Assembly: GCA_010405405.1 (NCBI GenBank)
Contig: MU004239.1
Location: 1-64,000, forward strand
Direction: 5' to 3'
Source: Microthyrium microscopicum
Taxonomy: Eukaryota; Ascomycota; Dothideomycetes; Microthyriales; Microthyriaceae
DNA length: 64,000 nt
Below the pieces are notes generated by a model. The model searched no databases. It was not told the origin of the DNA and saw only the letters and a program-made list of their open reading frames with translations. Of this stretch, positions 33,989 to 44,833 are shown piece after piece. The position numbers and the translations under genes were made by a program. Numbering within the stretch: the stretch's first letter is position 1; each line of letters begins with the position of its first letter.

Positions 33989-35594
33989 CTACCGATACTT
34001 CTCCAAGCTTGCATCTTCGTCTATCCTTCTCTGTACTAGATCGCAGACTTTCTGATCGTAGACTTCCTCTGGAGTCTTATCTCCCTGCAGAACCAGCTTC
34101 ATATGTTGAGCAGCTTCTTCCTTGGTCATGCACACCAAATCGGACGTTGAGAGCTTGACGAGCTTTTGTCCGGGTATTGAATCATCAAAGAAGCCTGGCT
34201 CTGGCTTCCGCCATCTGGTCAAAACCAGTCGCGTGGAAAGACCACTGACCGCACTTCGCCCGCGATACATCTCATCAGCCACATAGCCCGCATCATCAGC
34301 GGTTAGTGACAGCTTGAGACCAACAGTATCTCCCCCCGTCGCCCGCGCCAATCGCTCCTCTTGCCCTAGTAGAGCACCTAGCAGGCCATCGTACATCTTG
34401 TCTCTCGACTTAGCCGCCACATATTCGTGCGGATAGCCCGAGATTTCTAGCATGACATGATTCGCAACCGCCATTCCAAAGATAGCTGGCATCGTACCCA
34501 AAACAGGCATAATCCGGACACGAAAGTTACTCAGCACTCCCAGCTCGCCCACATTCCCCTTCGCAAACTCATCTTCTGCCAGCGGGAGTAATTGCGCCTT
34601 GCCTGGCCCAGGCCGCTCTGTTGAAAAGACCACAGGTATGCCGCTTTTGATGCCGCGCTTTCGCAGCTTCACACGAGTAGACTTGCTCAACGGATCGTCC
34701 GTGCTAGCCGCAATATCGCCAATAACAATTCGTGTTGGATCGCTTTTTGCGCCCGCGCCCATGCTCGATATGACCTTTATTCCGTTTGCATCACAATACG
34801 CCAGCAAGTCGACTTTGCTGTCTATATTGTCAATAGCATCGACGACATAATCCGGTGCCTGGCCGTCCAGCGGCGCGAGTTGTGCATCCGCTACATGAGC
34901 GCCAAAGAGCTCGTTGCGGCAGTCAAAATGTACCCAGGGCGTGACAGCTTCGAGGCGGCGCCGGATAGCGTGAACTTTCGGGGTGCCGACGTCTGTGAGT
35001 GTGGCTACGGCGTGGCGGTTGAGGGAGGAGAGGGTAACTTGGTCAAAATCGATGAGACGGATTTTCGAGATGCCGGAACGTGCGAGGGCGGCTGCTGCGT
35101 GGGAGCCTACACCACCGCAGCCGACGATTATGATGAAGGCGGAGCGGAGTTTTTGGAGACCCTCATCGGTGAGGAAGACGCGATTTCGGGCTAGTTGTTC
35201 GAGAATGAGTTCTATGATGCGTTAGAGTTGTGCTTATCGTGTATGTTGTGTGCGGCTACCATCGTCGTAATCGCCTTGTCTTGCTCGTAAAGCTAAGACA
35301 GCGTTGCGCTCATCTTCTTTGCTTGGAGCTGCTAGATCCGCTGCTGCTCCATATTCGGTGAGCTGGAAGAAATGATTAGTGAAAGTTCCAATGCTTTGCG
35401 GAAAGACGTACTCGTTCAGATAAATGACTCTCAGATATCTCCGGGATTGAGTCCTTCACTGCTTTGACTCGAGTTCGGCGGCGGACTTCTTGGCCACCAA
35501 GTATAATGCCGGCAGTAAGTGATATTGATACCACACTTACTACGATAAGATGGATCTGGTTCGTGGACGGCGTGATCCTGCTAATGAATGACAT
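33989..35594 (-). CDS. TCD2: tRNA threonylcarbamoyladenosine dehydratase (TcdA/TCD2-like)
   Basis: E1-like enzyme that cyclises t6A at position 37 of ANN-decoding tRNAs to ct6A, using ATP; the yeast enzymes sit on the mitochondrial outer membrane. Exons (minus) are 35594-35412, 35362-35260 and 35211-33989, giving 502 aa. The N-terminus has one membrane segment (IHLIVVSVVSISLTAGIIL). After the second join: ELILEQLARNRVFL, then the nucleotide motif IIIVGCGGVGSHAAAALARS, SLNRHAVAT and VVDAIDNIDSKVDLLAYC; later VISSMGAGAKSDPTRI. The length matches yeast TCD1/TCD2. Confidence 0.92.
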
Positions 35595-35846
35595 GGAGTC
35601 GTGAAGGGTGTGGGTGATACTGGAGGTCGGAGATTTGGCGGGTAAAAAAAGTTCAACACCATCATCAGCTCCACAAATTACATCACCAGCTAAATCGATC
35701 AATGTTCAAGACTGCGAGCATCACATTTCCATATTTTGACATGGAAGATACACTGAAGACTGATAGTCATATTCTTTCTTTGCGACCTTTTATTGATGCC
35801 TTCTAGATTCAACATATTGGCTTGTAGAGCTCAAGCTTAAAGTACT

Positions 35847-36647
35847 CTATCTATCCGCACCCCGTTTCCAAACGGATGTTGCCCGATTATTCTCCACCTG
35901 ATACAAGTATTCGGAATCCGAACCCGTTTGTCTTTCTGCTGCCTGTCCCCCATGCGATATCATCAACACGCCGCTCACGTCCTTGGCATGTCCAGTGTCC
36001 AATACTCGTGTGGAGAGCACCAAATTTGCTTGATGGCCTAGTGTCATGAGGAATTGCTGCTGTTGGGTCCGTAATGGCGTTTGAGAATTTGCTTCAAGAG
36101 AAAAAAGGTCCGAAGCAGTGAGAATTATCGTGCTTCTAACCACCGCACGTAGACCTATGACTATAGCAAGCAGCGAGTCTGCGCTTATTGATACTGTCCC
36201 AAGAACAATATCAGGAGAATCTAGAACGAGGACGGCATTTTGGTATTGCTGATCTGAGCTAAGCAGAGTTGTAAGTTCTTTCGCCCATTTCGATAAACCT
36301 TCGGCGCTCGTGAGGGATGGATCGTCGTGGATGGCGAGCTTGTTAGACTTGCTCAATTCATCGGAGTCGATATTCTGATGAACACATGAGAAATCTGCAT
36401 AAAAGACACATAGGTTCCATGACGAAGGACTTACAGCAGCTTTGCGGAGCTCTTGACGCCAAAAGTTGGAGCTTCGCAGCCAGGTCACGATAATGACAGG
36501 TGAAGCTTGTTTCAGAACGGCGGCGACATATCTTATTGCTAGCCATGATGTACTCGTGCCTGCTGTTTCAAGCAGGAGATGCGAGGAACCATCAGGTAAG
36601 TCTGCGATGAGGGATTGCAGCTCAGCAGGGAATTTTGCGAAAGCCAT
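35847..36647 (-). CDS. ELP6: Elongator complex subunit ELP6
   Basis: RecA-like, catalytically inert member of the ELP4-5-6 ring of Elongator, which makes the cm5U-derived modifications of wobble U34 in tRNA. Exons (minus) are 36647-36435 and 36374-35847, giving 246 aa; the 60-nt intron (GTAAGT...CAG) is in frame, so a read-through form is also open. Features: AELQSLIADLPDGSSHLLLE without a usable P-loop, WLAIRYVAAVLKQASPVIIVTW, the strand NAVLVLDSPDIVLG and a C-terminal strand pair ending EYLYQVENNRATSVWKRG. The match is by fold pattern, so ELP5 is a less likely alternative. Confidence 0.75.
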   Translation of the reverse strand: MAFAKFPAELQSLIADLPDGSSHLLLETAGTSTSWLAIRYVAAVLKQASPVIIVTWLRSSNFWRQELRKAAVSPSSWNLCVFYADFSCVHQNIDSDELSKSNKLAIHDDPSLTSAEGLSKWAKELTTLLSSDQQYQNAVLVLDSPDIVLGTVSISADSLLAIVIGLRAVVRSTIILTASDLFSLEANSQTPLRTQQQQFLMTLGHQANLVLSTRVLDTGHAKDVSGVLMISHGGQAAERQTGSDSEYLYQVENNRATSVWKRGADR

Positions 36648-37739
36648 GGCCACTTCACGAAATAGCGGGGGCGGGGATGCTCACGAACTGGAGCTTAAAA
36701 AACTTTATTAGGTGAAAGAAGATAGATATTCTGAGAATGTACATGGTAGCCGAGATGAAGAGTGGCAGACGCCTCAGTGCTTGGGTTGTCACGATTGTAA
36801 GAATATTTATGGAAGCATTAGACGCGGTGCAAAATGTACAGGAAAGTTTGGTGATCACGATAAAATTTGCTAGCTAGTAGAAGTCCCATCCATCGTCCAT
36901 CATCCAAACCCGCCATCATCTCCAGAAACACCAAAAGCCCAATAGGAAACCAAAAAGCCTGTCAGACTTCCATCGACACCCGCCCGGAGAGACCGGCCGA
37001 AGCCAAGACATCTAACAGGGACGAGATCATCACCACCGACGCCGAAGCGAAGGTAAAAGCAAAAGCAGTTTCACTCTAGGGTGTCGAGGATTTAGACTCA
37101 TCAGCCAGGTTGTGGAATCCGTGGCTCTGGTAAGAGATTTGGATGAGGACGTTTACTATAGAAATGATTCTCTGAAGTCTAAAGGGTTATAGTTAGCATG
37201 CTTTCGATGAATTTTGACCCGATGCGCAAAGCATATGGGGTGTTGGGGAAACGTACAAAGTCGACTAAGAAAAAGAAGAAGAGGAGGAATTGGCGAAAAA
37301 ATTCGAGCGACTATATCGACAGTGCTTGAGCCCTAACCCTGAGCTCGAGCCATTACGGTACAATGTTTCTCCGATTCCGTGCAGGGTTTGACCAGTGCAT
37401 GTGGTTCATGCATAAATGCCTTAGTGCCTCCAAATCCAAAGGCAGGAACGCGATGGTTGCCTGTTTTTAGCGGCCCGCCGAAATCTATGGACTTGATGGA
37501 AATCTGACATCCGATATCTTCAGTTGATACGTTTATTCATTCCGCACTAATCTCTCTCTTGTCCTCTATCTGCCTATTCTTGTTGAGCTGTCTTGCCGCC
37601 CTTCAATCCTTACACGCAAACCTTACGTTCCTTTGGTTGTCTGAGTTCCTGCTGTCAGTCTGTTTGCCAAATTGGCGAATTCCCAAGCTCTCACGATCCT
37701 GTTGGCCATGACCGGTCAATATCTCAGTGTACGCTCACG
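36648..37739. other. divergent region between ELP6 and CHK2-like gene
   Basis: About 1.1 kb carrying both promoters. A possible small gene end is noted at 37080-37329. Nothing else is supported. Confidence 0.5.
37080..37329 (+). CDS. possible C-terminal exons of a small basic protein
   Basis: A frame from 37080 (after a CTCTAG acceptor-like site) reads GVEDLDSSARLWNPWL. It can be joined by a 67-nt GT-AG intron (37130-37196) to a frame with MNFDPMRKAYGVLGK and a basic run TKKKKKRRNWR, ending at TGA 37327-37329. No good N-terminal exon could be found: the only in-frame upstream intron would be 27 nt, too short. The protein is not recognised. It could be chance. Confidence 0.2.
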
Positions 37740-39919
37740 ATGAAGCCACAACTAACTGGCATGAAGCGAGGCTTGGTGAGCTCTATCAAACCGAGTTTTG
37801 TGGTGTATTTCGCTGACTGATATACGAGCCTGCGTCAATTGAGGAAAATGACAGCACAGTTGGCAAAAGAAGCCGTATGCGGCGAGACGGATCCGCAGAT
37901 GCAAATGGTCAATCTGGTGATCATATCTCTACACCCTTGAAGAAAACCGCCCTTCCCTCTCCCATGACAAATCTCAATTCCGATACCAATTCTAATACCA
38001 ATTCCGCATTGAAAGACGGGACTATTTCGCCTCCTAGTCCATCCGGCCGTCAATTAGCCACCCCCTCTGTCGAACACCAAATTTCTCAACATGCCGTTCC
38101 ATCGCAGTCTGGACTCGATTCGCAGACCCAGCCTTTCTCTCAAGTCATCTTCCCGCGGCTGGAATACAATTACGAAGTTGAGGATGAAGAAAAAGAAGGA
38201 GTGTGGGGCTACCTCGTTCCCATTGACACAAACGCCAATAAGTATGGCCATCTAGTGTTGAAAGATCGAAGCTCATGTACCCCGTCTCGTACCGAACGGG
38301 CTGAGGAAGAATCATCTGTGGCTTCCGATAGATACACGAAACAAGAGCAGGAAATTGAGGAGCATCAGAACCCATCAAGAGGCTATATCATAGGTCGTCA
38401 TCCGGAGTGTGGTATGTTCATCCGACCCTTCTCTTTTAAACAGCTACTAACCATAGCAAGATATGCGAATCAACGCACTAACAGTCTCGAATCGTCATTG
38501 CTTATTCTTTGCGGAACACAGAGCAGGAAACACCTACGCTATGGTTGAAGATACTTCGGCCAATGGAACCTACGTTAATGACGTGGTCGTCGGCCGAAAC
38601 AATCGCCGCGAGCTACGAGATGGGGACGAAGTTAGCATTGTTGATGAAGCTCGCTTCTCCTTTCGATATCCAAGACATCGAGCATCTAGTGCCTTCAAAC
38701 AACAATATGTTATTCTCGATCAGCTTGGCAAAGGTCACTTCGCAACGGTATACCTTTGTATCGATAAGGTCACTGGCCAAAGATGGGCCGTCAAGAAGTT
38801 TGACAGAATCCATGAAAAGGGACGCATGGATGGACTACAGCAAGAGATTGCTGTCTTGATGGCCATCAGTCACCCTTCCCTCCTCTGCTTAAAGGGGGCA
38901 TTCGAAGAGGACGATGGCGTATATCTTATACTGGAACTTGCTGCTGAAGGAGAGCTGTTCAACTGGATTGTGATGAAGCAGAAGCTTACGGAAGAAGAGA
39001 CACGCAAACTCTTCGTACAGTTATTTCAGGCCATCAAGTATCTGGTAAGACTTGCCCCGGCGCCGCTCTGGTATAATCAATTGCTAATCATGCCTAGCAC
39101 GAGCGAAACATTGTTCATCGAGACATCAAACCAGAGAACATTCTTCTAGCCGACAAAAATCTCAAGGTGAAGTTAGCAGATTTTGGCTTGGCCAAAATCA
39201 TCGGCGAAGAATCATTTACAACAACCTTGTGTGGGACTCCATCTTATGTTGCTCCAGAAATCATTCAGCCAAGTGGTAAGAGAAGATACACAAAAGCTGT
39301 CGATATCTGGTCCCTAGGAGTCGTACTGTACATTTGTCTCTGCGGGTTTCCACCATTCTCTGATGAGCTATGTACACGGGATAATCCATACTCCCTGGCC
39401 CAGCAAATCCAGGCCGGACGTTACGACTTTCCCTCACCATACTGGGACTCTGTCGGCGATCCTGCGCTTGATCTGATCGATAAAATGCTGAACATCGACC
39501 CCGAGAAGCGCTATACAGTTGAAGAATGCTTGGAACACCCTTGGCTCACCGGTAGCGACATGGGCCCGGCTACCGAGAGCGTTCTTTCAACAGATGGTTT
39601 CCTGGCTAGTCGCCTAGGTGACCTGGACTTTTCCAAGAAACGACCTCAGCGGGAACGAACCTTGTTGAGTGAGTACAATGATGTTCAAGTGAGCAAGACT
39701 ATCGATGCGTATCCTGGCGAGAAGAAAGACCTGCCACCGGTCTTGGTGTTCACAAAGAACACTCAAGCCTCGCAGAACGGCAATGCTGTTGCGGGCGCAT
39801 CAGGCCAGCGGTTCCTTGCAATGGGTGAGAATGGTGATGGGAAGCTCTTCACTGGCACTGAAGAGAGCAGTATCTATCCAGAAGGTGAAGAGTTCAGGAA
39901 GGCAGAAGCAAAAGAGTAG
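37740..39919 (+). CDS. CHK2: FHA-domain checkpoint kinase (CHK2/RAD53 type)
   Basis: Ser/Thr kinase of the DNA-damage checkpoint; in Neurospora the orthologue (PRD-4) also resets the clock. Exons 37740-37775, 37829-38411, 38461-39044 and 39098-39919 give 674 aa. An SQ/TQ cluster (five sites within EHQISQHAVPSQSGLDSQ and the next few residues) precedes the FHA domain, as expected for ATM/ATR targets. The FHA domain (about residues 125-275) includes GYIIGRHPEC, SNRHCLFF and TSANGTYVND. The kinase domain shows LGKGHFATVY, WAVKKF, HRDIKPENILL, DFGLAKIIGE and TTTLCGTPSYVAPE (activation loop). A Ser/Glu-rich tail follows. A single FHA, unlike yeast Rad53 with two. The 12-codon first exon is the least certain part. 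Confidence 0.9.
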
Positions 39920-40478
39920 CCTTTCCTAATATTCGTGGCTCAGCGGTTAAGCTGTAGAGGACCTTCATTTTAGTAGGTCAAGAGCTGGGAACTTGTACCT
40001 GTTCCTAGCAAACCCAATTATTTTTTAAAAGATGGCAACGAATACTCATGAGGTAGATTTGAGACTTCAATTCAAATATTGCCAACCAACCAGTCTTGAA
40101 ACGCCAGAGCAATCCAACCGTCAACAATAATGGCTGGCTAGTGCTATTCGATTTCAAAGGCAGATCCAGGCCCTAGGAATCTTTGCTTTATTCTACTATA
40201 GGTCCATGCGCTCTGGCTGACCCTGGATTCTGGCTGGTAGCAATATCAAACCTATTGTATATGAGCCGGAATATCTCTCGCTAACCCGGAAATTTAAGCC
40301 ATGCTTGCATACATGGCATATGATATGTTTAAACAACACCCACTGCCGTTGCTGTCGCACAATACGCGGCCGGACATTTTAAAGAACTGAACATGCACTT
40401 ATATATAACTAGAGGGTCTTTATAGTAAGATATCCTGAATCCACCACCATCTTGTCTCCTAACCACCATACGCCCAAC
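39920..40478. other. intergenic, no recognised gene
   Basis: 3' flank of the kinase gene and promoter of the esterase gene. A TATATATAA-like stretch lies at about 40400, some 80 bp before the esterase start. Nothing else seen. Confidence 0.5.
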
Positions 40479-41421
40479 ATGTATCTCATCCAAGCCCTCC
40501 TCATCACCGCGCAGGTAGCGCTCGCAGCCATAACGCCCGGCAGCCTATCGCAAGTGACCGAGAACTTTGGTAGCAATCCTCGTAAAGTCGGCTTCTACAT
40601 CTATGTGCCCACCAAGTTGTCGGAGAACCCACCAATCGTGGTAGCGAGCCATCACTGCCAGGGAACAGCACCGGGATATTTCAAGTCCAGCAACTACAAG
40701 CCACTAGCGGACAAACATGGCTTCATTATTATTTACCCCAATAGTCCGTATAGTGGAACATGTTTCGATATGAGCAGCAAAGCGACGCTGACGCACGACG
40801 GTGGTGGAGATACGACTGGTATTGCGAACATGGTTAGGTGGACACTTGAGAAGTACAAGGCGAATCCAAAGAAGGTGTTTGCATTTGGAACGAGCAGTGG
40901 AGCTATGATGACCGTAAGGATAACGAATTGGAGGAAGATGGGAATTTGATGCTAATATGGCTTAGAACGTACTTGCTGCCACGTACCCTGATCTCTTCGC
41001 CGCAGCAATTGTATACGCCGGCGTACCAGCTGGCTGCTTCATGTCCTCCGCCAACGCAATCAACGCGTGGAACAGCACTTGTGCCAATGGACAATCGAGC
41101 GCCAGTTCCGAAAAGTGGGCGAGCGTTGTTAAGAACATGTACCCTGGATACACAGGCCCGCGACCACGGATGCAGATATATCACGGAGGCGCAGATACGA
41201 CCTTGAAGCCAAATAACTACAAGGAGACGATTAAGCAGTGGGCTGGAGTGTTTGGTTTTGATGCGGAGAAGCCGGCTAGCAAGGCTGCTGGACCATCGGG
41301 ATTTACTTCTTCGAGATGGGGAAGTCCCGTTGTTCAATTGGAAGGGAACTTCAATCCGTCGGTTGGACACAATTTGCAGGTATTTGGGAGTCGGGATATG
41401 GAGTGGTTTGGAATAGCTTGA
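40479..41421 (+). CDS. secreted CE1 esterase (acetylxylan / feruloyl esterase type)
   Basis: Exons 40479-40913 and 40966-41421 give 296 aa. MYLIQALLITAQVALA is a signal peptide. The alpha/beta-hydrolase core shows VASHHCQGTAPGYF, IIIYPNSPYSGTCFD, the nucleophile elbow FGTSSGAMMT, an Asp in MQIYHGGADTTLKP and a C-terminal His in PSVGHNLQVFG. This is the family-1 carbohydrate esterase layout, whose fungal members remove acetyl groups from xylan; feruloyl esterase or PHB-depolymerase-like activity is the alternative. There is no cellulose-binding module. It probably acts outside the cell on plant hemicellulose. Confidence 0.9.
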
Positions 41422-41851
41422 TAGTACCAAAATGGAGTCGAGTATTTCACGTACATATTCAATGAGAAAAAAAGCATTCGATAGCAGGGTGCGTCGTGTA
41501 GGAGCCGGGGAGGTCGATGGGCGCAGGCCAGTTGTTCTGTCGCCCGATTGACGCACCAAATGGGCCTTGGACTATAGAAGCCGCAGTACATTGTTTCTGA
41601 AGATGATGCGGCGTCAAGAGAAGGTCATGATTGAGGTGGCAGCACCCTTACAGCAAACGAAGAGTCCAATGTGTAAATGTCGGGTGGCTTCCACGTACCA
41701 TTTCGTTGAGTCTAGTGTCTAGGTTGCAAAGGAATCGGGAACTCGTTGGTAAGGATCGGATTGGTATTCCTATATAAAATACAATGGCTCACAGGGTAGC
41801 TCGTGCAATCATGTCAGTAGAAAATAAAGTGGCGAGGTCCTGCAACATGAA
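41422..41851. other. convergent 3' region
   Basis: Joint 3' flank of the esterase and the SUMO-like gene. No gene seen. Confidence 0.5.
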
Positions 41852-43090
41852 TCATCTGACATGAACATCCAGTAAAATTGGGTCCTTCGGGTCTTCGTCC
41901 ACGAGCTCAGAGTCTTTCATCGCCATCTCAGGATCGAGCATCTCTCCGTCAAACGAGATGTTGATTGTCAGATTGTCCGGGATTTCGCACTTTTTGCGCA
42001 CAACATCAATGACTTTCTGGAATGTATGATCCTCCTTGATCCTAATTCTCTGTTCATCATAGTTTTTGCTCTGTAGGATGAGTTTGAAGTCTCGAACCTT
42101 TGGTTCATCCACCAATTGGCCGTAACCTTCCTCTCGCTGCTTTTTGGCAAGCTCGGCTGCTGCCTTTTCTGCTTCGACAATGGCTTTGGTGGTCGCGACA
42201 ACTGCCACCTTGTCGATTGGTTGGTCGCCCAAATCCTCACTTTTCATGTAAGGGAAGCCGTGGTGATCGAGAAATATGCCCATACTTTTGCACGACTGAA
42301 CGTCAAATATTCGGCGGCCTCTCCAAGTCAAGAACATGGCCGAGGTTTCAGTAGGTGTGAGGTTGTTGACTCTGGCCCAAGCATGTCGAACTTCCTTGAG
42401 AGTTTGTTTGTATTTGCGCTGAACAAGTAGTGGCTTAGTATTGGGTATGTTTGGCTCAATAAAGATGTCCATGACAGGATTTGGACCTGTGTCAGCAGGT
42501 GGTGGGGTGAGAGTTTTCGCTTCCGGTTCATCATCGTCGGTATCCTTATGAGCTGTGTTGGTATTGTCTTCGTCGTCTGATAATTCTATTACCGCGGATC
42601 TCGAGGGTAGTGATTTGTTCAGACTGTGAGAAGGTAAGTGGAATTCGCCACCACTAATAACCTGATTTGGCTGTCTACGTCTTGAGGGCGAGAGAGATTT
42701 GGGAGGAGATAGGACGCCGATCAGAAGACTGTCCTCAGGAGACGCATCTCTGGAGTCGGCACTGATACGTCGACGCTTGGATGTATGAGTATCTTCACTT
42801 CGCGATGAGATTTCGGCTTCGGCAGCGGCACGAGCGATAACACTGTCACGCATTCTCTTCTCAAGTTCTTCCCGTTTTTTTTCGTTTTCTTCCCGTTTGC
42901 GCGCCTTCTTCTCCAGCTTCTCCTTCTTTCGCAGTTCTTTAGCCTTTTCATCGGCAGCGATTATGGCTTTTGTTTCGGTAGAGCGACTGAAAATGTCGAC
43001 GGCATTTTGAGGGGATTGCTCAGTGATAGGGGAGTTTTGTTGGGCAATTATCTTCTGGTCAAGCCAAGCAGGCCTCTGGTATCTGACCAT
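41852..43090 (-). CDS. RAD60/NIP45-type SUMO-like domain protein
   Basis: 412 aa from ATG 43090 (MVRYQRPAWLDQKIIAQQNS); the frame is open upstream, but that part lies in the leader. The order is a Lys/Glu coiled coil (about residues 60-105, KKEKLEKKARKREENEKKRE), a basic RRRR-type nuclear signal and Ser-rich region, an acidic SIM-like stretch AVIELSDDEDN, a first ubiquitin-like domain (KYKQTLKEVRHAWARVN onward), and a C-terminal SUMO-like domain (FKLILQSKNYDEQRIRIKED, ending DPILLDVHVR) without a diglycine. This matches Rad60/Esc2/NIP45, which couple SUMO ligases to recombination repair. Confidence 0.85.
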   Translation of the reverse strand: MVRYQRPAWLDQKIIAQQNSPITEQSPQNAVDIFSRSTETKAIIAADEKAKELRKKEKLEKKARKREENEKKREELEKRMRDSVIARAAAEAEISSRSEDTHTSKRRRISADSRDASPEDSLLIGVLSPPKSLSPSRRRQPNQVISGGEFHLPSHSLNKSLPSRSAVIELSDDEDNTNTAHKDTDDDEPEAKTLTPPPADTGPNPVMDIFIEPNIPNTKPLLVQRKYKQTLKEVRHAWARVNNLTPTETSAMFLTWRGRRIFDVQSCKSMGIFLDHHGFPYMKSEDLGDQPIDKVAVVATTKAIVEAEKAAAELAKKQREEGYGQLVDEPKVRDFKLILQSKNYDEQRIRIKEDHTFQKVIDVVRKKCEIPDNLTINISFDGEMLDPEMAMKDSELVDEDPKDPILLDVHVR

Positions 43091-43572
43091 GGCGCAATGG
43101 GGGTCAATGTTGGAACAAGGTAGGTAGGCAGGCAGGCGGAAACGATGAATGGAAGCGCAATTTGAGTGTGGAGAAGTGGAACAGGTTGATGACTGAAACC
43201 TGGTGTTGATATATCGCAATGAAGGAAGAGTCGAATGTATATTCAAGATTGAAAGTTGAGACAGTGAGAGACAGAGACAAAGAAGCGCCAGAAGTTGAGA
43301 GACTGTGGAGATTATTTGACGCGGGGCAAAAAACACATACAGGCGCGCAATCATGTGACTCGATTCCAATTCAATAGAGAAGGTCACCGTCCAACCAGCT
43401 CACAGTCAAGACAGCCCATCAATTATTCAATATCTAATTCTCCATCTCAACTCGATCCAATAACAAGTCCAATATCCAGTGTCCGGCTGATTCCTGTAGT
43501 TGTGGAGTCGCACCAGCATCCCTTCGTCCACCCCCAAAATTCTCGCTTCACTTGTTCGTAAGGGCCAACGAC
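43091..43572. promoter_or_regulatory. shared promoter of the RAD60-like gene and LSM6
   Basis: 482 bp between divergent ATGs. A GTAG/GCAG short repeat lies at about 43120-43138 in the leader of the minus-strand gene. Confidence 0.5.
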
Positions 43573-43915
43573 ATGGAAAACAATCCAGCAGACGGAAGAG
43601 ATCCATCAGGTTTCTTGACTGAAATCATTGGCGCCGCTGTCACTATCAAACTGAATTCCGGAATAGTATACAAAGGTGAGCAAGGGTCTGCTAATCAGTA
43701 TGCTATGGAACTAATCCATCCAAGGGGAATTGCAATCTGTTGATGGTTACATGAACATTGCTCTTGAGCAAGCCAAAGAGTTTGTGGATGGAAAGCTACA
43801 TCGATCTTATGGCGATGCTTTCATAAGAGGCAACAATGGTAAGGACTTTGATTTTGAAATGCGACCCAAGACTAAGTTTCTAGTAATGTATATTGCCGCC
43901 ACAGGAGAGTCTTGA
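43573..43915 (+). CDS. LSM6: U6 snRNA-associated protein LSM6
   Basis: Subunit of the LSM1-7 (mRNA decay) and LSM2-8 (U6 snRNP) rings. Exons 43573-43675, 43725-43838 and 43884-43915 give 82 aa. The Sm1 motif lies in FLTEIIGAAVTIKLNSGIVY and GELQSVDGYMNIALEQAKE, and Sm2 in RSYGDAFIRGNNVMYIAA. Length and sequence are typical for LSM6. The start ATG at 43573 gives the expected short N-terminal tail. Confidence 0.93.
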
Positions 43916-44833
43916 AATTGAGCCCTCAACATCAGTTTCGAGCAAAATCAAAAATTGCGGAGCATGAGGAGGATGGATGCATACTGCAGCGATTGCGCCC
44001 GCCTACAGCTATCGACAAGTTATCCGGCAAACGTTGTTGGATGTTATGCAGTATCAGCAAATTGTACCAGAGGTGCATGTGTAGAGTATCGCATAGCAAC
44101 ATCTGTATACTTTGGCGCATGCAGTCTACTCTACTCTAATCTGCATTGAAGCTCTGAAGGCGAAGAATAAGAGCAGTTCCCACAAGATGCACGCCAATAC
44201 CTTAAAAGAAGTAAATGTGCTTGTGTGCTCTTAACTCGTCTTTGTATATTCTTATTCATTTATAAAGTGAAGGACTCAGTACTACTTGTAGCGGTAGACG
44301 GGAAAGACAAAAGCCGATGGTAGTACCTGTTGGACTTTGTGGATGCTAAAGTCTCAGCCACTACTGGCCATACTCCTTCTTAAAAAACATACGGAGGTAG
44401 CCCTGCCAAAGAATAGCCATCTTGCCATCCTGTACCAATAATAAAATAAAATAAAGTAGTCGGAATTCTAGATTTCTCGGATGGCCAAATGCAGGGTTTA
44501 ATTCCCATATCAGATGTGGAGCTTCCAAGGTTGTGAACATTGAACGGTAGCTGAGCCTCATGCTGCAACTACTTGTAGTACTGCGCCGTGCCCTCCAACA
44601 TCTTCGTCGCCAAACGTGAGACGCTGTTGTACTCCCTTCCGCGCCTCATCTAGGCACAGTACTACTGCCATGTGCCTTATTACTTGCCCATCCTCCTTTG
44701 TGTTCTCTGTCCAGCTCTTGGTCTCCAGCCTCTACAGCTCTGCGCTTGATCCATAATCCCTAGCTAAGTTACAGTGACCCACCATGCTGTGGTCAGACTG
44801 GTCATCGTCCTGTCTCCATAAACCCGGTCCCGC
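43916..44833. other. intergenic, no recognised gene
   Basis: LSM6 3' flank and SEC59 promoter. Short frames only; a CT-rich leader lies at about 44660-44830. Confidence 0.5.
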
